Of a stretch of 64,000 nt of DNA, positions 25,297 to 34,010 are shown piece by piece. A model generated the notes under the pieces. It was not told the DNA's origin. It made no database searches and saw only the letters and a list, made by a program, of their open reading frames with translations. The stretch covers positions 186,001 through 250,000 of the forward strand of contig NZ_JAPUDY010000008.1 of assembly GCF_027492855.1 (NCBI RefSeq), read 5' to 3'. The position numbers and the translations under genes are program-made. The number at the start of each line of letters is the position of its first letter. Within the stretch, counting starts at the first letter, position 1. Source of the DNA: Acidovorax sp. (GTDB lineage Bacteria > Pseudomonadota > Gammaproteobacteria > Burkholderiales > Burkholderiaceae_C).

Positions 25297-27057
25297 ATGC
25301 CTGCTTTCTCCCGATTCAACCCCAAGGCCCGCTGGGCGGCTTTGGTGGTTTTGTGCGTGGCCGTTGTCGGCCTGGCATGCAGTTGCACGGGTCTGCCCAC
25401 TGATGTGGAGCGCCCCATGTCCCATGCATTGACCGACACCAGCACCACGCCCCTGGCGCAAATGGTGGCCCAGCAGCGCAGCGCCGCAAAAGCCCAGGCG
25501 CAGTCTGGCTTTGTGTTGCTGAGCGGGCCTCAAGAGGCCTACGGCGGGCGGTTGGCCCTGGTGCAGGCGGCCACGCGCAGCCTGGATTTGCAGTATTACG
25601 CCATCCACGCCGACGCCAGCACCTCGCGGCTGCTCACCGATGTGGCCGCTGCCGCACGGCGCGGCGTGCGGGTGCGTGTGCTGCTGGATGACTTTCACTC
25701 CACCGGCCAAGACGCGCAGGTGCTGCGACTGGCTTTTGTGCCCAACGTGGAGATGCGCCTGTTCAACCCCGTCACCGGTCCGCGCGGCTGGCAGTTGGGG
25801 CGCATGGTGGGCATGCTCAGTGATTTTGACCGCGCCCAAAAGCGCATGCACAACAAGCTCTTCATCGCCGATAACCAGCTCGGCATCGCGGGTGGACGCA
25901 ACCTGGGCGATGCCTACTTTGGCCAGGCCGAGGCGGGCAATTTTGTGGACCTGGATGTACTGGCCGCCGGGCCGGTAGTGCTCGACCTGTCGCGCAGCTT
26001 CGACAGCTACTGGAACAACGCTCTGGCCTATCCGGTGCAGTCTCTCATCAGCCGCCGCGAGTTGCGCACGCTCAAAGAGTCGATGCAGGCCAGCGGCGCC
26101 GTGCCCGCACCCGCCAAGCCATCGGCGAATGGCGAGAGCGGTGCACCCACCACCAAGCCCGCCGCCAGCCCCACGCGCAACGCCCAGAATGCCAAGGCCT
26201 GGAACGAGAAGCCCTTGCCTTTGGACACCCTGCCCTGGGTGTGGGCGCCCGCCGGGGTGCTAGCGGACCTTCCCACCAAGATTCCCGCAAACCCCGCCTT
26301 GCCTCCTGCGGACACGGCATCTGCCCCCCTGCCCTCACCCTCGCAGCAATTGCAGGCCCTGGCCCAACAGCACGCGCCCAAACAAGCCCCTGCCATAGCC
26401 GCGGCGGCTGTACCTGATGACGACAGCGTGGTCGATGGGCTGCTGCAGATCATGGCGCACGCGCAGCAGGATCTGCTCATCGTCTCGCCCTACTTCGTGC
26501 CCGGCCCCGACATGAAACAGGCCTTCACCCTGGCCCGCGAACGCGGCGTGCGGGTGCGTGTGCTCACCAACTCGCTCGCATCCAACGACGCGCCCATTGC
26601 CCACGCGGGCTACGCGCGCCACCGGCCCGAGCTGCTGCGCATGGGTGTGGAGCTGTACGAGATGCGCAGCGAACTCGCAGGCCTGCGCAGCGCACTGGCA
26701 TCGGGGGCAGGCTCCAGCGGCAGCTCGCGCGCCATGCTGCACTCCAAGTTCTTGATCGTGGATAGCCGCCTGCTGGTGGTGGGCTCGATGAACCTGGACA
26801 TGCGATCACAAAAGCACAACACCGAGATCGCCTTGCTGATCGGCAGCGACGAACTATCCCATCAGGCCCTTACGCGGCTGGAGACGGGCTTGCAAGACGC
26901 CACCTGGCGCGTCGAGCTGGACGAACAAGGCGAGTTGATCTGGCGCGCCCCTGCGGGCAGCGACCGCACCGATAGCCGCACCGAGCCAGATGCCAGCGCC
27001 CCGCTGCGCCTGATGCTGCACCTGCTGGGGCCGCTGGCGCCAGACCATCTACTCTGA
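25297..27057 (+). CDS. Phospholipase D / cardiolipin synthase family protein (ClsC-like)
   Basis: This 586-residue protein has two HKD motifs, HNKLFIADNQLGIAGGRN near residue 185 and HSKFLIVDSRLLVVGSMN near 485, each followed by the usual GG/GS-x-N. The N-terminus has a hydrophobic segment ending VVGLACSCTGLP, so it is membrane-anchored or a lipoprotein (the lipobox is not canonical). The family includes cardiolipin synthases of the ClsC/YmdC type. An unusual Ala/Pro-rich linker of about 110 residues (roughly residues 265-375) separates the two halves. Its end overlaps the convergent dusC by 9 bases. Confidence 0.86.
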   Translation: MPAFSRFNPKARWAALVVLCVAVVGLACSCTGLPTDVERPMSHALTDTSTTPLAQMVAQQRSAAKAQAQSGFVLLSGPQEAYGGRLALVQAATRSLDLQYYAIHADASTSRLLTDVAAAARRGVRVRVLLDDFHSTGQDAQVLRLAFVPNVEMRLFNPVTGPRGWQLGRMVGMLSDFDRAQKRMHNKLFIADNQLGIAGGRNLGDAYFGQAEAGNFVDLDVLAAGPVVLDLSRSFDSYWNNALAYPVQSLISRRELRTLKESMQASGAVPAPAKPSANGESGAPTTKPAASPTRNAQNAKAWNEKPLPLDTLPWVWAPAGVLADLPTKIPANPALPPADTASAPLPSPSQQLQALAQQHAPKQAPAIAAAAVPDDDSVVDGLLQIMAHAQQDLLIVSPYFVPGPDMKQAFTLARERGVRVRVLTNSLASNDAPIAHAGYARHRPELLRMGVELYEMRSELAGLRSALASGAGSSGSSRAMLHSKFLIVDSRLLVVGSMNLDMRSQKHNTEIALLIGSDELSHQALTRLETGLQDATWRVELDEQGELIWRAPAGSDRTDSRTEPDASAPLRLMLHLLGPLAPDHLL

Positions 27058-28026
27058 CGCAGCTGCACCAGCGAGCCCGGCCACCCAGGCGGTGATGGCG
27101 CGCTGGTCCGTCATCGTGCGCACATGTTGGTAGGCCACCTCGGCCTCTGTAAAGCGTCTGCGCAGCAGGTTGAGCCACTGCTTGAGCCGCCCGGCGCGCT
27201 GGCGCGGCTCCAGGTCGTCGCACACCAGTTGCCAAAAAGCCGCCAGATGGGGCAGCAGATCGGCCCACACCACGGTGTCGGTGCCGGGCTGCCCGGCATC
27301 GGCAGCGCGGATGGCACGGGCCAGCCCCGGATCGGCCACGATGCCGCGCCCCAGCATCAGTGCATCACAGCCCGACACCTCGCGGCAGCGCTGCGCATCG
27401 GCCACCGTCCAGATCTCGCCATTGGCCACCACCGGAATGGTCACGGCCGCGCGGATGACAGGAATCTGCTCCCAATACGCGGGCGGGCGGTAGCCGTCGG
27501 CCTTGGTGCGCGCATGCACCACCAGCTCGGCCGCCCCGCCGGCCTGCATGGCCTGCGCGCATTCGCGCATCAAGTGCGTGTCGTTGAACCCCAGGCGCAT
27601 CTTGGCCGACACCGGCAAGTGCGCGGGCACGGCACGGCGCACTGCTGTCACGATGGCCGCGATGCGCTCCGGCTCCTGCAGCAGCGCGGCACCGCCGCCG
27701 TGGCGGTTGACCACCTTGGCCGGGCAGCCAAAGTTCAGGTCGATCCCCTCGGGGCCCAGCATGGCCAGGCGCGCGGCATTCTCGGCCATGCAGACCGGGT
27801 CGGACCCCAGCAACTGCGCCCGCACGGGCACGCCCGCCAGCGTGCGGCCACCATGCTGCAGCTCGGGCACGTAGCGCAGAAAGACCTTGTCGGGCAGCAA
27901 CGAGCCCGTGATGCGGATGAACTCAGAGACGCAACGGTCCACGCCCCCCACACGGGTCAGCACATCGCGCAGCACAAAATCCAGAAGCCCCTCCATGGGG
28001 GCAAGCAACAAGGTCATCGCAGTCAA
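27049..28026 (-). CDS. dusC: tRNA-dihydrouridine synthase DusC
   Basis: This 325-residue FMN enzyme reduces a uridine in the tRNA D-loop (position 16 for DusC). Motifs: LLLAPMEGLLDFVLRDVLTR, NFGCPAKVVNRHGGGAALL with the catalytic Cys, VSAKMRLGFND, and NGEIWTVADAQRC with GCDALMLGRGIVADPGL. The MEGLLDFVLR opening and the C-terminal domain fit DusC better than DusA or DusB. The gene is convergent with the PLD-like gene. Confidence 0.93.
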   Translation of the reverse strand: MTAMTLLLAPMEGLLDFVLRDVLTRVGGVDRCVSEFIRITGSLLPDKVFLRYVPELQHGGRTLAGVPVRAQLLGSDPVCMAENAARLAMLGPEGIDLNFGCPAKVVNRHGGGAALLQEPERIAAIVTAVRRAVPAHLPVSAKMRLGFNDTHLMRECAQAMQAGGAAELVVHARTKADGYRPPAYWEQIPVIRAAVTIPVVANGEIWTVADAQRCREVSGCDALMLGRGIVADPGLARAIRAADAGQPGTDTVVWADLLPHLAAFWQLVCDDLEPRQRAGRLKQWLNLLRRRFTEAEVAYQHVRTMTDQRAITAWVAGLAGAAASE

Positions 28027-28085
28027 GGGTGCATTGCAGGGCCATGCGCAAGCAAGGCCAAGCAGCAGAAATATGAATAAAAACA

Positions 28086-28124
28086 GGCGCTAGCGCTTGA
28101 TAAATAAGCGCAAACAGCTATCAA
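28086..28124. repeat. Dispersed GCGCTT/AAGCGC palindrome, copy C
   Basis: The core CTAGCGCTTGATAAATAAGC places GCGCTT and AAGCGC 7 bases apart, followed by AACAGCTATCAA and a second AATATAGCAA. It lies between the divergent dusC and the 179-residue hypothetical gene. The right arm has lost the CTAGCAG extension seen in copy A. Confidence 0.8.
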
Positions 28125-28256
28125 CAATATAGCAACCACTATCCACCCGCAAAACACGGGCGCAGGCCACACGGGATTGTGCGGCAAAGGGTCATCACGG
28201 CGTCACAGCGGGCTGCTGCAATCGCGTGCATTCGCCCGAGACCGGAGTCCCTATCC

Positions 28257-28796
28257 ATGCTGCTGCAAAAAACCGACAAAGCCCGCCTGGAGCTCTCGCC
28301 CGGCGTGCGCACCCTGAGCCTGCGCGAGCGCTCCCTGCTGTTGCTGGCCGATGGCAAGCCGCTGTCCGACCTGCAGGCCATGTACAACGGCATTGGCGCA
28401 CAGATCGTGGACAACCTCATGCGCCAGGGCTACCTCACAGGGCCCGCCGATGTGCCCGCGCACACCCCGCCATCCAGCCCGTCCGTCCAGCGGCCGGAGC
28501 CAGGCGAATCCCTGCGCTCGCTGGCCGGTGCGCGCATGTACCTGTTCGATACCTGCGAGCGGTTGTTCGTGCGGCGCGACCCGGTGCTGGCGCAGCATTT
28601 TCGCGAGGCCCTGCGTGCCGCCAAGGACCGCTGGAGCATGCTGGATGTGGGCGACGCCATGCTGGAGGAAGTGGCCCTGGCTGCAGGTGCAGAGCGCGCC
28701 GCCAGCCTGCGCCAGCGGCTGGAGCAATTGCTGCCCCACGCCCCCGACTCCCTGTCCGCCGTTTTTGCCTTGACGCAGCCAGCGCTGCTGGACTGA
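28257..28796 (+). CDS. Hypothetical protein
   Basis: This 179-residue soluble protein starts MLLQKTDKARLELSPGVRTL and is Leu/Ala/Arg-rich and largely helical. Residues 1-60 (LSLRERSLLLLADGKPLSDL, then DNLMRQGYL) resemble a small winged-helix-like fold by eye, followed by a Pro-rich linker and a helical domain (YLFDTCERLFVRRDPVLAQH). No catalytic motif is seen. ATG 28257 was taken because translation upstream is short and unlike coding sequence. Function is unknown. Confidence 0.68.
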   Translation: MLLQKTDKARLELSPGVRTLSLRERSLLLLADGKPLSDLQAMYNGIGAQIVDNLMRQGYLTGPADVPAHTPPSSPSVQRPEPGESLRSLAGARMYLFDTCERLFVRRDPVLAQHFREALRAAKDRWSMLDVGDAMLEEVALAAGAERAASLRQRLEQLLPHAPDSLSAVFALTQPALLD

Positions 28797-28826
28797 CGCG
28801 GCCCCCACGGGGTGTTGTATGCGACC

Positions 28827-29990
28827 TCAGTCCGCAGCCGCCAGGCGCCAGAGCGAAGTGACCTCTGCCGCCCGTGCCGCGTGCAACGCATCACCGGCAT
28901 CGGCCACCTTGGCATGAACCGGCCGCACGTCCTGCCGCCCACGAACCACCAGGCCCGCCTCGGCGATCCAGCCCAGCAGTTGCTCGCGCGGGCGCAGACC
29001 CAGGTGCTCGGCCAGGTCCGACAGGATCAGCCAGCCCTCGCCACCGGGCTCCAGATGTTCGGCCAGGCCCGCCAGAAAACCGCGCAGCATGCGGCTGCCC
29101 TCGTCGTACACCGCTTGCTCGATGGGCGAGCTGGCACGCGCTGGCACCCAGGGCGGGTTGCACACCACCAGCGGCGCGCGGCCGGGCGGAAACAAATCGA
29201 CCTGCAGCAGCTCGACCTGAGACGACACGCCCAGGCGCTGCAGGTTGTCGTGCGCGCAAGCCAGGGCGCGTGGGTCCTGGTCGGTGGCCACTACCCGCTG
29301 CACGCCACGGCGCACAAGCACGGCAGACAGCACCCCGGTGCCCACACCGATGTCAAACGCCAGGGCAGGCTTGCCGGGCAGCTCTGCTGCCGCTACCAAG
29401 CCCACATATTCGCCGCGCACTGGCGAAAAAACGCCATAGTGCGGGTGAATCCGGTTGCGCGGTGGTGCGCCCAGTGCAGGCACCTCCACCCCCTTCTTGC
29501 GCCACTCGTAGGCACCAACCAAGCCCAACAACTCACGCAGCGTGGCCACCGTGCGCTCCCCGGTGGCCGGGCCCCAGGCTTGCGTGCAGGCCTCGCGCCA
29601 ATCGGGCGCGCGGCGCAGCGCAATCTGGTAGTCGCCCTCCAGCGGGATCAGCACCGAGGCCAACACCCGCGCCCGCTGTGCCTGCGCCTGGCGGTGCAGG
29701 TGAAAAGCCTCGGAGGGTGTGGCAGCGGCCGCTTTCTGGGCGGCCTTGGCGGCCGAACGGCGGTGTTTGCCGGTCTTGGAATCGGTGCGCCGCATGAGTG
29801 CCTGCAGCAACATGCGCGCGTTCTGAAAATCGCCCTGCCACAGCAGGCCGGTGCCCTCGCAGGCCATGCGGTAGGCCGTGTCGGCCGCCAGGGTGTCGTC
29901 GGCGGTCACTACCCGGCGCGGGGCCAAAGCCCCGCTCTCGGAGCGCCACCGGGCTTGTTGGGGCTGGCCCTGATGGCTCCAAGTGATCAT
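28827..29990 (-). CDS. Class I SAM-dependent methyltransferase, N-methylase type
   Basis: This 387-residue protein has a C-terminal Rossmann methyltransferase domain: motif I FDIGVGTGVLSAVLVRRG, DQDPRALACAHDNL, and the catalytic VCNPPWVPA (NPPY-like) that marks N-methylation of rRNA, release factors or DNA bases. The N-terminal 170 residues are helical and may bind the substrate. It resembles HemK/RlmG-type enzymes in the core, but the substrate is unknown. The gene is transcribed toward the preceding hypothetical gene, 30 bases away. Confidence 0.8.
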   Translation of the reverse strand: MITWSHQGQPQQARWRSESGALAPRRVVTADDTLAADTAYRMACEGTGLLWQGDFQNARMLLQALMRRTDSKTGKHRRSAAKAAQKAAAATPSEAFHLHRQAQAQRARVLASVLIPLEGDYQIALRRAPDWREACTQAWGPATGERTVATLRELLGLVGAYEWRKKGVEVPALGAPPRNRIHPHYGVFSPVRGEYVGLVAAAELPGKPALAFDIGVGTGVLSAVLVRRGVQRVVATDQDPRALACAHDNLQRLGVSSQVELLQVDLFPPGRAPLVVCNPPWVPARASSPIEQAVYDEGSRMLRGFLAGLAEHLEPGGEGWLILSDLAEHLGLRPREQLLGWIAEAGLVVRGRQDVRPVHAKVADAGDALHAARAAEVTSLWRLAAAD

Positions 29991-30010
29991 GAATTGGGAC
30001 GGCTGGTGGA

Positions 30011-30535
30011 CTATGCGTTGATGGGGCGCTTCAGGCGCACTTCTTCGATCTTCACGCCGCCGATCACGGCGGTCTTGGCGGTGGAGAGCTCTTGCTTGAA
30101 GCCCGCCAGTTCGTGAAAACGAATGGCGCGTTCGTTGCGCAGCGGCACCCAGGCGGTCACGTTGGTGCAGCCTTCTTCCTGGAGACCGTCACGGGCGGCG
30201 TCCCACAGTGCCAGGCCAACGCCTTGGTTCCAATGGGTGGGCGCTGCGTAGATGGCCCAGATTTCGCCGGTGGTGGGGCGGGACTTCTCATCGCGCGAAC
30301 GGTCATAGCCGACAAAACCGACGATCTTCTCGCCATCGATCGCCACCTGCACCTGGGGCTCGCAATATTCGATGGCTTCGCGCCAGTAGGCCTGGCGCTT
30401 ATCGACGGAAGACATGGATTTCAATTGCTCGTCTGGCACCAACCCTTTGTAGACCTCTTGGGCAGCAACGGTGTGGATCTGGGCAATGGCTTTGGCATCG
30501 CGAAGCGTGGCGGGACGAACCTGGATACTGGACAT
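30011..30535 (-). CDS. GNAT family N-acetyltransferase
   Basis: This 174-residue protein has the GNAT layout: VRPATLRDAKAIAQIHT, EKIVGFVGYDRSRDEKS, IYAAPTHWNQGVGLALWDAA (acetyl-CoA loop Q-x-x-G-x-G/A) and NERAIRFHELAGFKQ. GNAT enzymes acetylate small molecules or proteins; the substrate is unknown. ATG 30535 was chosen as the family N-terminus; the reading frame upstream gives an unlikely Phe/Cys-rich extension. The methyltransferase gene follows 20 bases downstream on the same strand, so the pair may be co-transcribed. Confidence 0.87.
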   Translation of the reverse strand: MSSIQVRPATLRDAKAIAQIHTVAAQEVYKGLVPDEQLKSMSSVDKRQAYWREAIEYCEPQVQVAIDGEKIVGFVGYDRSRDEKSRPTTGEIWAIYAAPTHWNQGVGLALWDAARDGLQEEGCTNVTAWVPLRNERAIRFHELAGFKQELSTAKTAVIGGVKIEEVRLKRPINA

Positions 30536-30710
30536 GAAAAAAACCGAACGAAAACAGGGAATGAAAAAACGAAAGGACCGGCATTGTCGCCGCAAACAGG
30601 TTTTCCGCCTGTCCGGGCAGTTACCGACAGCCCCTTTTCATCGCATTCCCACCGCCCGCCAGCTTCTTTTCGCCCCCTGCACGGGCCAGCAGGGCCAGGG
30701 CGCGCACCTG

Positions 30711-31307
30711 TCAGGCCAGCGCCATCTGGCCCTGGGGCGGGGGCTGCGTTACCTCCGCAGAAGAAGCCGCGGCCTGCCGTGCCAGGGCCCGCTTGTTGCG
30801 CAGGCGCGGCACATGCACGGCGGGCGGCTCGCCATTGATGGCCGCAAGGCTGAGCACCAGGGTCACCGTGCGCGAACCCGTTTCACGCTCCTCCGAGGCA
30901 TAGGCCAGATAGCTGCCGCTGCTCTGCCCATGGCTGCGCTGCACGGTATGGAACGCCACGCGAGCGCCCGTGGCCCGGTGGCCGCCAAAAGGCAACACGC
31001 GCAGGCGCGCATCGCTGTCCAACGCCAACCCCAGATTACCTGTGCGATTGATCAGATCGGTGCGGATCGCACGCCAGGTTTTTCCCTGGTCGGCAGAAAA
31101 TTGCCAGGTCCCTGCCTGGGCATCCAGGTGTTCGATCATCACACCGGCAGCGGCCGACAAGTCAGCGCAGTTTTCCTCCACGATGTGTGCCATCGTGTTA
31201 CCCCCGAGACCTGTGCCAGAAGCAGCAGCGGCAGCCGACCGTCGCTCGCCCCCCCGGCGGGCAACGTCTGCGGAGGTGGAACCGTGTGTCAAGGCATTGG
31301 CGGTCAT
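30711..31307 (-). CDS. Small protein with one VCBS/cadherin-like adhesin repeat
   Basis: This 198-residue protein contains one stretch like the repeats of giant adhesins: GTWQFSADQGKTWRAI, ALDSDARLRVLPF, GARVAFHTVQR, and the closing AAINGEPP, where adhesins usually have AVNDAPV. The rest is low-complexity (ARRGGERRSAAAAA at the N-terminus and an Ala/Gln-rich tail). There is no signal peptide and no type 1 secretion tail that I can see. ATG 31307 has an AGGGG Shine-Dalgarno 5-6 bases upstream. It is divergent from the response regulator gene 168 bases away. Function is unknown. Confidence 0.7.
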   Translation of the reverse strand: MTANALTHGSTSADVARRGGERRSAAAAASGTGLGGNTMAHIVEENCADLSAAAGVMIEHLDAQAGTWQFSADQGKTWRAIRTDLINRTGNLGLALDSDARLRVLPFGGHRATGARVAFHTVQRSHGQSSGSYLAYASEERETGSRTVTLVLSLAAINGEPPAVHVPRLRNKRALARQAAASSAEVTQPPPQGQMALA

Positions 31308-31474
31308 AGAAGCCCCTATGAAAACGAAGTATGAAAACGAAGTTGTGCGCATTGACTGGTGCGCACCCAACGTGCTTTTCAATGCTTGACGGAAAGTCTA
31401 GAAAGTGCACAACGGTGCGTCCATCGCACAAATGGACTAGCCCGCAACACCGCGTTGTGCGTGATACTTGCTCG

Positions 31475-32122
31475 ATGAGTGCCGATTTGAGTGCCCGACT
31501 CTTACTCGTAGATGACCATTCCCTATTTCGCACAGGGCTTCGCCTCATCGTGCAAGACCACCCCAGCGTGGGCACGATTGCGGAGGCAGGTTCCATCGCC
31601 GAAGCCTGCGCCCTGCAGCAAGCCGACATCGACCTGGTGCTGCTCGACATCCAGTTGCCCGGCATGAGCGGCCTGGATGGGCTGCGCCTGCTGCGCCAGG
31701 CTTGCCCCAAGGCCCGCATCGTGCTGGTGTCCGCCAGCATGGCGCCCGACGCCGTCCATGAGGCCCGCACCCGGGGCGCCGACGGGTTCCTGCCCAAATC
31801 GGCGAATGCCGAAGACATCCTGGAAGTCATCACCCGCGCGCTGACGGGCCAGCCCTGCTTTCCCGCCCACAGCGGCAACAGCGCCGCCCCGCGTGGGCCC
31901 AGCGCACCTTCGCTCACGGCGCGGCAACTCGACGTGCTCGCGCTGCTGTGCACCGGCAAGCCCAACAAGGTGATTGCTCGCGACCTGGGGCTGAGCGAGA
32001 ACACCGTGCGCGTGCATGTGGCCGCCATCTTTGCCCAGTTGGGTGTCAACAGCCGAAGTGCCGCCTTGCTGGCAGCCCAGCGCCTGGGCCTGTCCATGCC
32101 GCAGCTTCATGCCCCCCTCTAA
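31475..32122 (+). CDS. LuxR/NarL-family response regulator
   Basis: This 215-residue protein has an N-terminal receiver domain (LLLVDDHSLFRTGLRLIVQD with the acidic pair, VLLDIQLPGMSG with the phospho-Asp, LPKSANAEDIL with the conserved Lys) and a C-terminal LuxR helix-turn-helix (LTARQLDVLALLCTGKPNKV, then ARDLGLSENTVRVHVAAI). ATG 31475 was taken because it starts immediately before the receiver fold. Its 3' end overlaps the histidine kinase gene by 14 bases, so the two are co-translated partners. Confidence 0.93.
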   Translation: MSADLSARLLLVDDHSLFRTGLRLIVQDHPSVGTIAEAGSIAEACALQQADIDLVLLDIQLPGMSGLDGLRLLRQACPKARIVLVSASMAPDAVHEARTRGADGFLPKSANAEDILEVITRALTGQPCFPAHSGNSAAPRGPSAPSLTARQLDVLALLCTGKPNKVIARDLGLSENTVRVHVAAIFAQLGVNSRSAALLAAQRLGLSMPQLHAPL

Positions 32123-34010
32123 GGCCCCGCCACAGCCCCGCCACGCCCCACCCCCCACCCGCTGGGGCTGGCCGGTGTGGGAGCGCGACGAAGTGCTGCG
32201 CGAGCAGGTCGCCTTGCTGCGGCAAAACTTTCCGATGACGCTGCTGGCGTCGCTGGCCACCGCCCTGGGCACCCTGTGGGTGATGGACAGCGTGGCAGAC
32301 ACCCAGGCCATCGCCGTGTGGCTGGCAACACATGCCCTGGTGATTGGCGGGGTGTACCTCGCACTGTGCAGCATTGCGCCCTTCACCGACCCCGCGCCGC
32401 ATGCGGCGCGCAAGCTGATCGCCTGCATGGCCGCCATGGGGCTGAGCTGGGGCAGCCTGGGCTATGTGGTGCTGTACTGGGGCACACCCGACAGCGTGAT
32501 CTACGCCATCGGCATCATCAGCACGGTGTCTTCGGGGGCGCTGGGCCTGGGGGCGCCGCTGTACCGGGCCTACGTCACCTACCTCACCTGTGCCATCGGC
32601 GGGGTGATGATGGCCGTGGCGCTGGCCGGGGGGCCTGCGATGTGGCCCGCACTGTTCCTCACCAGCGTGTACTACGCGCTGACCTGCCTGCAAGCCCGCA
32701 CGGCCGACCGGGCCACGCGGCGCAGCATCGCGCTCAAACTCGAAAACGATCGCCTGGTCAGCCAACTGCGCGCCGAATCGCAGCGCGCACTGGCCGCCCA
32801 GGAGGCGGCCGAGCAGGCCGATCGCGACAAATCCCGCTTTCTGGCGACGGCCAGCCACGACCTGCGCCAGCCACTGCATGCCATGGGGCTTTTTCTGGAA
32901 TCGCTGGAGCGCAGCCCCCTCAACGACCACCAACGCACGGTGCTCAAACACGCGCACGCGGCCTCCAATGCAGCCGCCGAGATGCTTACCACCTTGCTCG
33001 ACTACTCGCGGCTGGAGGCAGGCGTGGTGAAGGTGCGTCCTGCCGCGTTCGCGGTGCAGCCGCTGCTGACGGCCTTGGAGCAGGAGTTTGGCGCGCAGGC
33101 CGACACGACAGGGCTGGTTTACCGCACCCGCGAAACCTCTGCAGCCGCTTTTGCCGACCGCGCGCTGGTCGGACTGGTGATGCACAACTTCATTTCCAAC
33201 GCTTTGCGCTACACCGCCAAGGGCGGCGTGCTGATCGCCTGCCGCACACGTGGCAAGCGGCTGGCGCTGGAGGTGTGGGACACCGGGGCCGGCATTCCGC
33301 TGCACCAGTGGGAGGACATCTTCAAGGAGTTCCACCAGCTCGGAAACCCCGAACGCGACCGCCGCAAAGGGCTGGGCCTGGGCCTGGCCATCGTGCAGCG
33401 GCTGGCACGCGAGATGAAAACCGCGGTGGAGCTGCGCTCGCTCCCTGGCCGAGGCTCGGTCTTTCGGCTGTGGCTGGACCGCTGGCAGGGAGCGCTGGAG
33501 GACGATGCGCCCTCTGCGCCCGACGCCACCATCAGCCTGGTGGGGTTGAAAGTGCTGGCCATCGATGACGATGAAGCCGTGCGTCTGGGCATGCAGTCTC
33601 TGCTGCAAAGCTGGGGCTGCCATTGCCTCACGGCTGAATCCAGCATCGATGCCCTGGAGGCGCTCGAAGATGTCACTCCCGACATCATCATCACCGACTT
33701 CCGCCTGCGCCACCAGGAAACCGGCAAACAGGTGCTGCAGGCGCTGCGCACCTACCTGGGCACGCCTGTGCCCGCCATCATCATGACGGGCGACACCTCA
33801 CCCCAGCGCCTGCGCGATGCGCAGTCCACCTCGGCACTGCTGCTGCACAAACCCGTCTCCACCAGCCAATTGCGCGACGCGATGGTGCAGCTCATTACGC
33901 GCCCGCAGCCCCCCGTTGTCCTACTGGACAGCGAGCCCGAAGCGGCAGAGCCGGTGGAACTGCGGCAAGAAGACGCCGCCGCTACAGCCAGCGGCGCAAC
34001 AAGCCCATGA
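32109..34010 (+). CDS. Hybrid sensor histidine kinase with C-terminal receiver
   Basis: This 633-residue protein has about 5-6 N-terminal membrane helices (residues ~35-195) with no large periplasmic domain, then a coiled linker, HisKA with the phospho-acceptor SHDLRQPLHAMGLFLESLER, an ATPase domain (HNFISNALRYTAKGG, WDTGAGIP, RKGLGLGLAIVQRLA) and a receiver domain (VLAIDDDEAVRLGMQSLLQS, DIIITDFRLR, LLLHKPVS). The lack of a periplasmic sensor suggests it senses within the membrane. ATG 32109 gives overlap with the response regulator. The end overlaps the convergent aldehyde dehydrogenase gene by 29 bases. Confidence 0.92.
   Translation: MPPSKAPPQPRHAPPPTRWGWPVWERDEVLREQVALLRQNFPMTLLASLATALGTLWVMDSVADTQAIAVWLATHALVIGGVYLALCSIAPFTDPAPHAARKLIACMAAMGLSWGSLGYVVLYWGTPDSVIYAIGIISTVSSGALGLGAPLYRAYVTYLTCAIGGVMMAVALAGGPAMWPALFLTSVYYALTCLQARTADRATRRSIALKLENDRLVSQLRAESQRALAAQEAAEQADRDKSRFLATASHDLRQPLHAMGLFLESLERSPLNDHQRTVLKHAHAASNAAAEMLTTLLDYSRLEAGVVKVRPAAFAVQPLLTALEQEFGAQADTTGLVYRTRETSAAAFADRALVGLVMHNFISNALRYTAKGGVLIACRTRGKRLALEVWDTGAGIPLHQWEDIFKEFHQLGNPERDRRKGLGLGLAIVQRLAREMKTAVELRSLPGRGSVFRLWLDRWQGALEDDAPSAPDATISLVGLKVLAIDDDEAVRLGMQSLLQSWGCHCLTAESSIDALEALEDVTPDIIITDFRLRHQETGKQVLQALRTYLGTPVPAIIMTGDTSPQRLRDAQSTSALLLHKPVSTSQLRDAMVQLITRPQPPVVLLDSEPEAAEPVELRQEDAAATASGATSP

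Noticed and set aside
32046-33713. 555-residue open frame antisense to the hybrid histidine kinase
   Set aside because: No recognisable motif, and it covers the catalytic domains of the kinase on the opposite strand.
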